Positions 23,794 through 30,532 of a stretch of DNA of 30,532 nucleotides are shown here, piece by piece. The notes beneath the pieces were generated by a model. That model saw only the letters and a list, made by a program, of their open reading frames with translations. It was not told where the DNA came from and did no database searches. Within the stretch, counting starts at the first letter, position 1; every line of letters starts with the position of its first letter. This DNA is from Anaerolineaceae bacterium (GTDB lineage: Bacteria; Chloroflexota; Anaerolineae; Anaerolineales; Anaerolineaceae). Location: the NCBI GenBank assembly GCA_027348305.1, contig DAIEPS010000002.1, forward strand, positions 1-30,532, given 5' to 3'. Made by a program: the position numbers and the translations under genes.

Positions 23794-24617
23794 TGAAAAT
23801 TGGACGCGGTGAAATTTTTGCAGGACGTGCACTGCTTTTGTTATTGATGACATTCACGTTACTCCCATTCATCAGTATCTTTCTAACAGCGCTGCATCCA
23901 TCAGGTTCTGTTCCCGGCGGCCTCGATTGGCCGACGGATCCACAATGGGGCAACTTTGTTGAAGCCTTTAAAGTAGCGAACATGAGCACGCTGATTGTAT
24001 CCAGTGTGCGGATCGTCTTGATGGTTGTGCCCATTGCGCTCGTCATTTCAACGATGGCCGGCTTCGCCATTGGCATGCTGCGTATCCCGGGCTCAAGCCT
24101 GCTCCTGCTCTTGTTTGTGTTTGGATTGACGCTCCCATTCCAGGGGATCATCATCCCCATCTACACTCTGGAAAGGGCTCTCCATATCTATAACACCAAG
24201 TTTGCCATTGCCCTGCCGCTGATAGCCTTATATATGCCCTTTAGCGTTTTCTGGATGCGCGCCCATTTTGTTAATATACCCGTCGAGATCTCAGAGGCCG
24301 CGCGGGTTGATGGCGCCACCACCTGGGACCTGTTCCGGAGGATCCATCTTCCACTGGCCCAAGCTCCGATCGCTTCACTTGGCATCCTGATGTCCATCTG
24401 GACGTGGAACCAGTTCCTCCTTGCGCTTGTGCTCGTTGAGGACCCAAATCAGCGAACAATGGCAGGTGCTTTGGGCGCTTTTCAGGGTCATTACGCCACG
24501 AACGTTCCCCTGCTGTGTGCCGGCACGATCATTATTCTGGTACCCACACTTCTTGTGTTCGTACTGTTCCAGCGCCAGATCATCAAAGCATTACTTCAGG
24601 GCGCAGTCAAGGGATGA
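23793..24617 (+). CDS. Sugar ABC transporter permease, MalG/UgpE type
   Basis: The 274-residue protein has six membrane helices, with a first helix at about 10-30 (ALLLLLMTFTLLPFISIFLT). The typical segment GLTLPFQGIIIPIYTLERAL is in the middle, and the EAA loop SEAARVDGATTWDLFRRIHL is at about 167-186. These mark the MalG-type half of a carbohydrate channel. The ATG overlaps the stop of the MalF-type gene. A 59-base AT-rich gap without an evident terminator follows, so the kinase, phosphorylase and esterase genes are probably in the same transcript. Confidence 0.93.
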   Translation: MKIGRGEIFAGRALLLLLMTFTLLPFISIFLTALHPSGSVPGGLDWPTDPQWGNFVEAFKVANMSTLIVSSVRIVLMVVPIALVISTMAGFAIGMLRIPGSSLLLLLFVFGLTLPFQGIIIPIYTLERALHIYNTKFAIALPLIALYMPFSVFWMRAHFVNIPVEISEAARVDGATTWDLFRRIHLPLAQAPIASLGILMSIWTWNQFLLALVLVEDPNQRTMAGALGAFQGHYATNVPLLCAGTIIILVPTLLVFVLFQRQIIKALLQGAVKG

Positions 24618-24676
24618 TTTCGCTATTATTTAGCTATTTATAGAAAACAAAATTTTAATCAATGTGAGAGTTCAAT

Positions 24677-25330
24677 ATGAAGGGTGATGTAATCTTATTA
24701 CAAGAAAGACATAAATCTGCGGCGCGTGCCATTGTCGCAGGTATTATTGATCAAATTAAATCAAAAAACGCAAGGTTCATTATCACTGTCGCCGGAGAAT
24801 CCGGGAGTGGTAAATCTGAGACAGCTTTGGCCATATCCAATGAATTGATCAATTATGGCATTAAGTCTATTGTTTTGGGGCAGGATGATTACTTTTATCT
24901 CCCGCCCAAGTTGAACAGCGCAAAAAGGCACGAAGATCCAGATTGGCTTGGACCCCATGTGGAACTAAACTTAACGGCAATGGAACAAAACTTGATCGAC
25001 GCAGTGGACAATAAAACGGCGATCGAAAAACCATTGGTCGACTACAATGCGAACAAGATCGAAGCAGAGACCATCCCCCTGAATGACGTGAAGGTTGTCA
25101 TCGCTGAAGGCACTTATACCTCTCTGCTCAAACATGTAGACATAAAAGTATTTATTTCCAGGGACTGGTTGAAAACCTTGGAGGATCGCCGTATAAGGAA
25201 CCGGGGGAATGAAGTCAACGATCCATTCACTGAACAAATTCTTGCGACTGAACACAAGATCATTGCTGGTCACAAACAACTCGCAGATTTTCTTATTTCT
25301 GATGAGTTTGAGGTGATGCGGGTTAAGTAG
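24677..25330 (+). CDS. P-loop kinase of the uridine kinase / phosphoribulokinase superfamily
   Basis: The 217-residue cytoplasmic kinase has a Walker A at 40-47 (GESGSGKS), a uridine-kinase-like DDYFY segment at 70-74, a substrate-site region around VDYNANKIEAE and VIAEGTYTSLL (matching the Walker B-like VILEG of uridine kinases), and a basic lid segment RDWLKTLEDRRIRNRGNE. The order fits the URK/PRK superfamily, but similarity does not fix the substrate. It lies between sugar permeases and a GH13_18 phosphorylase, so a role on an imported sugar, or on a sugar released by the phosphorylase, is more likely than nucleoside salvage. A sucrose or fructose kinase role is an inference. ATG 24677 follows a weak GAGAG. 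Confidence 0.85.
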   Translation: MKGDVILLQERHKSAARAIVAGIIDQIKSKNARFIITVAGESGSGKSETALAISNELINYGIKSIVLGQDDYFYLPPKLNSAKRHEDPDWLGPHVELNLTAMEQNLIDAVDNKTAIEKPLVDYNANKIEAETIPLNDVKVVIAEGTYTSLLKHVDIKVFISRDWLKTLEDRRIRNRGNEVNDPFTEQILATEHKIIAGHKQLADFLISDEFEVMRVK

Positions 25331-25343
25331 GAGTACTAGTAAG

Positions 25344-26813
25344 ATGGTAAAAAACCAGGTTCAATTAATTACGTATCCAGATTCTTTGGGTGGCGATCTA
25401 AAAAAACTCGAATTTGTGCTTGATAAATATTTCCCCGGTCTTTTTACGGGTGGTATTCATATCCTGCCGCCATTCCCATCCTCTGGGGACCGTGGTTTTG
25501 CACCCCTAACCTATCTTGAGATCGAACCTTCATTTGGCACCTGGGACGATATCAGGCGCATCGGTGAGAAACATGCGATCCTTTTGGATCTGATGGTGAA
25601 TCATATTTCGGCCCAATCCACGTATTTTCAGGATTTTCTAAAATACGGACGAGAGTCTAAATACGCCGATCTTTTCATTCCAATTGAGAAGTTATGGCCT
25701 GATGGTCAACCGCGCCAGGAAGATATTGACAGGCTATTCCTTCGTCGGGAAAAACCCTTTTCAGACTTTAAGATCGAGAAAACCGGTGAGATCGAAACCG
25801 TCTGGACCACTTTTGGTAAAACCAATCCGTCTGAACAAATTGACATGGATATGAATTCTCAAATCGCGATCGACCTGTTGACGCAATTCATGTCCAATTT
25901 CAGTAAGAATAATGTCAAGATCGTTCGTCTGGACGCGGTTGGATATGTTATCAAAAAACTAGGGACGTCGTGCTTTTTTGTTGAGCCTGAGATTTATGAA
26001 TTCCTGGGGTGGATCAATAAACTGGCAGGTTCAATGAATATTGAGATCTTGCCTGAGATCCATGCTGATTATCAAACACAATTCAATCTGGCCAGGCAGG
26101 GGTACTGGATCTATGATTTCATCCTCCCCTATGCAATTCTTGAAGCCCTGACGATAAGATCGAGTAAAGATCTTAAGGCTTATCTGCAAACAAGGCCACA
26201 CAATCAATTTACAATGCTTGATTGCCACGATGGCGTGCCCATTAAGCCTGACCTGGATGGTTTATATCAAAGCAATAATGCCCGAAAAGTGGTTGAACAG
26301 TGCATTAAAAACGGGGCAAATTTAAGCCTGATCCTCTCTCAAGCTCACAAAGATCCTGACGGATTCGATGTGCACCAGGTGAGAGGCACTTATTATTCAC
26401 TGTTGGGCTGCAATGATTCGGCCTATTTAATTGCAAGAGCCATACAGTTCTTTGCTCCTGGAATTCCTCAAGTCTATTATGTCGGTTTGTTGGCCGGGGA
26501 AAACGATATCGAAGCGGTCAAGAAAACCGGAGAAGGACGAGAACTCAACCGGCACAATTACTCGGTTGATGAAATCGACCATGAGGTTCAACGTAACGTT
26601 GTCAAAAAACTCATCGAATTGATCCAGTTGAGAAATACACACCCCGCATTTACTGGCGTATTTGAAGTGGGCCAGTGTGATGATGCAGCAATATATCTCT
26701 CCTGGACTGGTCAAGGTTCGTATGCAAGATTGAGTGTTGATTTACACACTTTGACCGGTGAGATCACTTACAACGACCCACAATCGGATGGAACCAAGAC
26801 TTTCATATTGTGA
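25344..26813 (+). CDS. GH13_18 glycoside phosphorylase, probable sucrose 6F-phosphate phosphorylase
   Basis: The 489-residue cytoplasmic enzyme is clearly of the sucrose phosphorylase subfamily (NQVQLITYPDSLGG, GGIHILPPFPSSGDRGFAP, ALGCND-like LLGCNDSAYL, FFAPGIPQVYYVGLLAGEND). The catalytic residues are Asp197 in RLDAVGY (nucleophile) and Glu238 in LPEIHADY (acid/base), with the stabilising Asp in DCHDG. Sucrose phosphorylase of Bifidobacterium has Pro134 and Tyr344 in the acceptor site. This protein has Arg134 (FLRREKPF) and His344 (DVHQV), the pair I recall from the Thermoanaerobacterium sucrose 6F-phosphate phosphorylase. The expected reaction is sucrose-6F-phosphate plus phosphate giving glucose-1-phosphate and fructose-6-phosphate. 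TAGGAG precedes the start. The family is certain; the specificity is inferred from two residues and overall resemblance. Confidence 0.9.
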   Translation: MVKNQVQLITYPDSLGGDLKKLEFVLDKYFPGLFTGGIHILPPFPSSGDRGFAPLTYLEIEPSFGTWDDIRRIGEKHAILLDLMVNHISAQSTYFQDFLKYGRESKYADLFIPIEKLWPDGQPRQEDIDRLFLRREKPFSDFKIEKTGEIETVWTTFGKTNPSEQIDMDMNSQIAIDLLTQFMSNFSKNNVKIVRLDAVGYVIKKLGTSCFFVEPEIYEFLGWINKLAGSMNIEILPEIHADYQTQFNLARQGYWIYDFILPYAILEALTIRSSKDLKAYLQTRPHNQFTMLDCHDGVPIKPDLDGLYQSNNARKVVEQCIKNGANLSLILSQAHKDPDGFDVHQVRGTYYSLLGCNDSAYLIARAIQFFAPGIPQVYYVGLLAGENDIEAVKKTGEGRELNRHNYSVDEIDHEVQRNVVKKLIELIQLRNTHPAFTGVFEVGQCDDAAIYLSWTGQGSYARLSVDLHTLTGEITYNDPQSDGTKTFIL

Positions 26814-26891
26814 GTTGACCTGTATAAATTATAAGGGCTGACTGTTTACTGTCCTTGATCAGCACTGCAAAAGTAATAAGGAGAAGAAACC

Positions 26892-27866
26892 ATGCCGCTG
26901 ACTTTTGATTTCCCGCTGGATCAATTAAAAAAATACAATGGAATTAACCCTTGCCCCAAGGATTTTAATGATTTCTGGGAAAAAGGTCTGAAAGAAATGA
27001 GGGCAACCGATTCAAAGGTGGAATTGATCCCCGCTGATTTTCAAGCGCCCGGGGTTGAATGTTTTCATCTTTACTTTACCGGTGTTGGCGGCGCACGCGT
27101 GCATGCAAAATTGCTGCGTCCTTCGAAAGCAGAAAAACCCCATCCGGCGATCTTGATGTTCCATGGTTATACCGGCAATGCTGGTGATTGGTCAGACAAA
27201 CTAGCTTACGTGGCACAAGGCTATACTGTTGCTGCTCTGGATTGCCGCGGACAGGGCGGGTTATCTGAGGACAATAGCAGCGTCATCGGCAATACTTACC
27301 ATGGGCAGATAATCCGCGGATTGAATGACGCTTTGGATGGCAAGCCAGAGAAACTTCTCTTTCGCCAGATATTTCTCGATACTGCGCAATTAGCCAAAAT
27401 AGTAATGGAAATGCCGGATGTTGACCCGAACCGTGTCGGCGCGACAGGCGGAAGCCAGGGGGGAGCCTTGACCGTGGCGTGTATCGCACTGGAACCCCGC
27501 ATCAAACTCGCTGCTCCATTCTACCCGTTTTTGAGTGACTACAAGCGTGTTTGGGATATGGACCAGGGTGAAGCGGCATATATAGAATTACGCGAGTACT
27601 TCAGATTTTTCGATCCGACCCATGAAAAAGAGGACAAGATATTTGAAGCGCTTGGCTATATTGATATTCAGAACCTTGCGCCGCGCATCAAGACCAGAAT
27701 TCTCTGGACAATTGGGCTTATGGATACAGTCTGTCCGCCGTCTTCACAATTTGCGGTCTATAACAAAATTAAATCTGATAAGGAAATGATCTTTTATCCT
27801 GATTATGCTCATGAGCCGCTGCCAGGGCTGGCGGATAAAATATTCCAGTTCTTTTTGGAATTGTAA
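26892..27866 (+). CDS. Carbohydrate acetyl esterase, CE7 family (acetyl xylan esterase / cephalosporin-C deacetylase type)
   Basis: The 324-residue alpha/beta hydrolase matches the CE7 family length. It has the family RGQG motif (DCRGQGG), the nucleophile elbow GGSQGG with Ser188, the acid Asp278 (GLMDTVCPP) and His307 in the CE7 AHE motif. No signal peptide is present, so it works in the cytoplasm on small, imported acetylated sugars; CE7 enzymes prefer short acetylated oligosaccharides. AAGGAG at 26878-26883 precedes ATG 26892 by 8 bases. It is the last gene of the locus and is followed by the shared palindromic terminator. A 78-base gap separates it from the phosphorylase gene. Confidence 0.93.
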   Translation: MPLTFDFPLDQLKKYNGINPCPKDFNDFWEKGLKEMRATDSKVELIPADFQAPGVECFHLYFTGVGGARVHAKLLRPSKAEKPHPAILMFHGYTGNAGDWSDKLAYVAQGYTVAALDCRGQGGLSEDNSSVIGNTYHGQIIRGLNDALDGKPEKLLFRQIFLDTAQLAKIVMEMPDVDPNRVGATGGSQGGALTVACIALEPRIKLAAPFYPFLSDYKRVWDMDQGEAAYIELREYFRFFDPTHEKEDKIFEALGYIDIQNLAPRIKTRILWTIGLMDTVCPPSSQFAVYNKIKSDKEMIFYPDYAHEPLPGLADKIFQFFLEL

Positions 27867-27917
27867 AGACATCGGTGGCTTACGCTTATACAACCTCGAT
27901 TTAGTAAAAAATTTAGT

Positions 27918-27974
27918 AGACCCCCGCGGTTTGATTATTGAGTTTTTCTCTGTTCATCAAAACCGCGGGGGTCT
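27918..27974. terminator. GACCCCCGC palindrome, copy 3 (bidirectional terminator between esterase and priA)
   Basis: AGACCCCCGCGGTTT (27918-27932) pairs with AAACCGCGGGGGTCT (27960-27974), with GAT/ATC inside across one bulged A. It is placed between two convergent genes, 51 bases after the esterase stop and 13 bases beyond the priA stop. On the priA side the transcript passes through a run of T (complement of A at 27981-27986) before the stem, so the hairpin probably serves both directions. Confidence 0.8.
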
Positions 27975-27987
27975 GCCCTTAAAAAAG

Positions 27988-30483
27988 TTACAGCAGGTTC
28001 ACCGGGTCCACGGTGACCTCCACTTCCACACCGGGGGGCTGCCATGTTGCAAGCGGATGCACGCGTATCAACTCTACCGGCCGCTGCCCGCGCAGCAGGA
28101 TCTGCCAGCGGTAGCGCCCGGCATTCCTCTGGTAGAAGCACGGCGACGGGCCAATCATGACGGTTTCTTCCCACTCTTTCTCGAATAACCAGTGGCGGAT
28201 AAGATTGCCGGTTTCCACGGCGGCATGTTCCACCTGGGAAGCGTTGTAATGGCTGAGTTCTATTTTGACTAATCGGCCGTAAGGCGGATAGCCGGTTTCT
28301 TTGCGGTAATTCAGTTCGATCTTTTCGAACCCGGCAAAATCATAGGTTGCGGCTTTTTGAATAGCGTAATGATCAGGCTGAAAGGTCTGCAAGATCACTT
28401 TGCCGCCCAATGAACTACGTCCGGCCCGGCCGGCCACCTGGGTGATCAATTGATAGGTGCGCTCGGCTGCCCTGAAATCGGGCAGGTTCAGGCTTACATC
28501 CGCCAGCACCACGCCCACCAGGGTCACGTTGGGCAAGTCAAGCCCTTTGGCGATCATCTGTGTGCCAATGAGGATGTCAGCCCGCCCCTGGGCGAAGTGT
28601 TCCATGATCAGGTCGTGGGCGCCTTTTTTCCTGGCGGTATCTGCGTCCCAGCGCAAAAGCCTGGCATTCGGGAACTGCTCGGCGATCATCTTCTGCAGGC
28701 TCTCGGTGCCCAGCCCAAACTGTTTGATGCGTGTGCTGCCGCACTGCGGGCACTTTTGCGGCATCTGGCGTTTGGCATTGCACTGGTGGCACACCAGCAG
28801 GGATTCGTTCTCGTGGAAGGTCATCGGCGCGTTGCAGCGGCTGCAGCGCAGCACATGACCGCAATCCCGACAGAACACGTAAGATGCGCTACCGCGGCGG
28901 TTGAGAAACAAGATCGCCTGCGAACGCCTCTCGAGTATATCGGCGATGCCGGCTTGAAGGGACCGGCTCAAGGGTGAGCGGTTGCCCGCCACAAGTTCAC
29001 CGCGCATATCCACGATCTCAATCTCGGGCATGGGCAGCGAGGCAACAGGCGCTCCTGATGCATCAGGGTAAAGCGCCTGGTGAGCCAGCACGCGGTTTGG
29101 AAGTTCAAAGATGTTCCAGCGGTTATGTCTGAATTGAAAAAGCTGTTCCACTTCAGGGGTTGCGGATCCCATCACGAGAACGGCATTGGTTAACCGCGCG
29201 TAGGCAATGGCTGAGCTGACGGCCTGGTAGCGTGGTTCAACGTCTTCCTGGTGGTAAGAACCGTCGTGGCATTCATCGATCACGATCAGCCCAAGGTTGT
29301 TAAGTGGGGCAAACAGTGCGCTGCGCGCACCCACCACCACGGAAATTTCTCCTGATCTGATACGCCGCCAGGTGTCATAGCGTTCGCCGTCTGACAGCTT
29401 CGAGTGGATCAAACCCACCTGACCCGGAAAGCGCCCCATGAAGCGGTTAACGGTTTGCGGGGTGAGCGAGATCTCGGGCACCAGAATGACGGCCTGCTTG
29501 CCAAGGCTCAGGGTTTCTTCCACGGCATGCAGGTAGACTTCGGTCTTACCCGAACTGGTGACGCCCTGCAATAGGTTGGGCAGATTGGGGGCGAGACCAT
29601 TGATCTGTTTCAATAACTGCTCGACCACGGATGATTGTTCCGCGGTGAGCTGCGGCGGTTTGATGCTCACCGGGTTGATGTGAGAAAGCGGGTCGCGCTG
29701 GATCTCTACTTCAGAAAATTCGATAAAATCATGTTCGGCCAGTGAAGCAAGATCTGCTGCGTTGGCGCCTGTTTCTGCATAAACAAAGGGCAGTTTGACC
29801 TCCCCTGATTCGTTTTGCAGAAATTTCAACGCTTTCAAGCGGCGCTCCCGCGGAGCGCTGCCGGGTTTACCCAGGCTTTTAAGTTCTTCTTCTGTTTCGG
29901 GCATGGCGGTGAATTTCACCGCACGGCCGGTTTTGGCTTTTGCCGTGGGAGGGCGTAAGATCGGGCTGCTGAGAACAATACCTTTCTTTACCAGGCCGGG
30001 CAGGCTTTTGCGCCAGTTAGCACGTGGGAAAGAGCGATCGATCTGTTTGCCGCGCAGGTCTCCGCGTGTTTGTAGCAGGCTGACGATCCGATTCTGCAAG
30101 GGGGTCAGCTCGGCAACACGAGGATATTCCATCAGATGGACGAGAATGTCGGCATGCTGAGACAATCCCGGGGGCAGCATCATATCCAAACAGGCAGAGA
30201 TACTGGAGAGGTTTTCTTCAGCCATCCACTGCGCCAGTTTGATCTGCTGCAGGGTGACCACTGCTTCTTTTTCAAGCAGTGAATCAAGCGGTTTTGGGTT
30301 CGGCACAGCGGGATCATCCGTTAGCACAACCACGATGCCCTGGGCGATCTGCCGGCCAAAGGGGATGGTCACCAACGAGCCTGGCACAACCTGGTCTTGC
30401 CACTCTTCAGGGATGGCATAGTCAAACAGCCCGGTGAGCTGCGCGATGTTCACGGCAACACGGGCATAACGGGGAGCGCTCAA
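27988..30483 (-). CDS. priA: Primosomal protein N' (replication restart helicase PriA)
   Basis: PriA restarts stalled replication forks as a 3'-to-5' helicase. The 831 residues hold the N-terminal 3'-end-binding domain (ARVAVNIAQLTGLFDYAIP), a winged-helix region, and helicase domains with Walker A GVTSSGKT (307-314). Walker B is VIDECHDGSY (about 401-410), where most homologues have DEEH. The zinc-binding insert has four CXXC-type pairs (CRDC, CSRC, CHQC, CPQC). Motif VI is QVAGRAGR. The start TTG (30483-30481) overlaps the TGA of an upstream - strand gene and is preceded by AAGAGG (30493-30488) at 4 bases, which supports translational coupling. It is convergent with the sugar locus and ends at palindrome copy 3. 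Confidence 0.95.
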   Translation of the reverse strand: MSAPRYARVAVNIAQLTGLFDYAIPEEWQDQVVPGSLVTIPFGRQIAQGIVVVLTDDPAVPNPKPLDSLLEKEAVVTLQQIKLAQWMAEENLSSISACLDMMLPPGLSQHADILVHLMEYPRVAELTPLQNRIVSLLQTRGDLRGKQIDRSFPRANWRKSLPGLVKKGIVLSSPILRPPTAKAKTGRAVKFTAMPETEEELKSLGKPGSAPRERRLKALKFLQNESGEVKLPFVYAETGANAADLASLAEHDFIEFSEVEIQRDPLSHINPVSIKPPQLTAEQSSVVEQLLKQINGLAPNLPNLLQGVTSSGKTEVYLHAVEETLSLGKQAVILVPEISLTPQTVNRFMGRFPGQVGLIHSKLSDGERYDTWRRIRSGEISVVVGARSALFAPLNNLGLIVIDECHDGSYHQEDVEPRYQAVSSAIAYARLTNAVLVMGSATPEVEQLFQFRHNRWNIFELPNRVLAHQALYPDASGAPVASLPMPEIEIVDMRGELVAGNRSPLSRSLQAGIADILERRSQAILFLNRRGSASYVFCRDCGHVLRCSRCNAPMTFHENESLLVCHQCNAKRQMPQKCPQCGSTRIKQFGLGTESLQKMIAEQFPNARLLRWDADTARKKGAHDLIMEHFAQGRADILIGTQMIAKGLDLPNVTLVGVVLADVSLNLPDFRAAERTYQLITQVAGRAGRSSLGGKVILQTFQPDHYAIQKAATYDFAGFEKIELNYRKETGYPPYGRLVKIELSHYNASQVEHAAVETGNLIRHWLFEKEWEETVMIGPSPCFYQRNAGRYRWQILLRGQRPVELIRVHPLATWQPPGVEVEVTVDPVNLL

Positions 30484-30532
30484 ACTGCCTCTTGATGGGT
30501 GATGGCCAGTGCGCCGTAACCCACCACGCTGG
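30480..30532 (-). CDS. Unidentified gene, C-terminal end only (enters from the right edge)
   Basis: A - strand frame open from the window edge reads SVVGYGALAITHQEAV and then TGA at 30482-30480. It overlaps the priA TTG start (TTGA), and the priA ribosome site lies inside it, which is the usual look of a coupled gene pair. Sixteen residues are too few to name the protein. The main alternative is that this is merely the priA upstream region. Confidence 0.45.
   Translation of the reverse strand, partial: SVVGYGALAITHQEAV

Noticed and set aside
26814..26891. A separate promoter for the CE7 esterase (TTGACC at 26815, TATAAA at 26823)
   Set aside because: The elements are not spaced as a -35/-10 pair; no hexamer stands 16-18 bases after TTGACC. 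Co-transcription with the phosphorylase is simpler.

Overview
The window looks like a chromosomal segment of an anaerobic Chloroflexota bacterium, most likely class Anaerolineae. This is inferred from protein style, not from a marker gene: lipoproteins with TEAP/TPT linkers, a fused glycyl-tRNA synthetase, a CX3C variant of the DnaG zinc finger, several ABC sugar/peptide systems and moderate GC. There is no rRNA, CRISPR array, integrase or transposase. Most of it is housekeeping DNA read on the + strand. Only priA and the tail of one gene at the right edge are on the - strand.

Layout. (1) 1-5281: an Opp/Dpp-type ABC import region. It holds the 3' part of a family-5 substrate-binding protein that stops early, two permeases, and a separately promoted family-5 lipoprotein. 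No ATPase genes are visible. (2) 5371-5548: tRNA-Gln(UUG) with its own promoter and terminator. (3) 5580-9345: glmU, a CorC/HlyC-like CBS membrane protein, cdd and recO, tightly packed. (4) 9436-16084: fused glyQS, dnaG and the main sigma factor rpoD. dnaG and rpoD appear to have nearly leaderless transcripts. (5) 16085-18749: rho, with a strong extended -10 promoter and a leader of about 160 nt, coupled to a LysM/M23 cell-wall peptidase. (6) 18914-20020: a tandem paralogue of that peptidase. (7) 20133-27866: a carbohydrate locus with a LacI-family repressor, sugar-binding lipoprotein, two MalF/MalG-type permeases, a uridine-kinase-like P-loop kinase, a GH13_18 phosphorylase and a CE7 acetyl esterase. 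(8) 27988-30532: convergent priA, translationally coupled to an upstream gene that enters from the right edge.

The most interesting part is the sugar locus. The repressor gene and the transporter operon carry almost identical LacI-type operators, each placed at the end of an extended -10 promoter with 17-bp spacing. The GH13_18 enzyme has Arg134 and His344, the pair I recall as binding the phosphate in sucrose 6F-phosphate phosphorylase, whereas plain sucrose phosphorylase has other residues there. An ABC importer normally delivers unphosphorylated sugar. The kinase beside it is therefore a candidate for making the phosphorylated substrate, which would be a PTS-independent sucrose-phosphate route. 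The CE7 esterase suggests that acetylated sugars may also be handled.

Other points of note are a family of near-identical GACCCCCGC palindromes acting as terminators at three gene ends, a nested palindrome before the first permease gene, and the abrupt truncation of the first binding protein at a position that can be aligned to its intact relative in the same window. The longest stretch without a gene is 16085-16346 (262 bases), described below as the rho promoter and leader.
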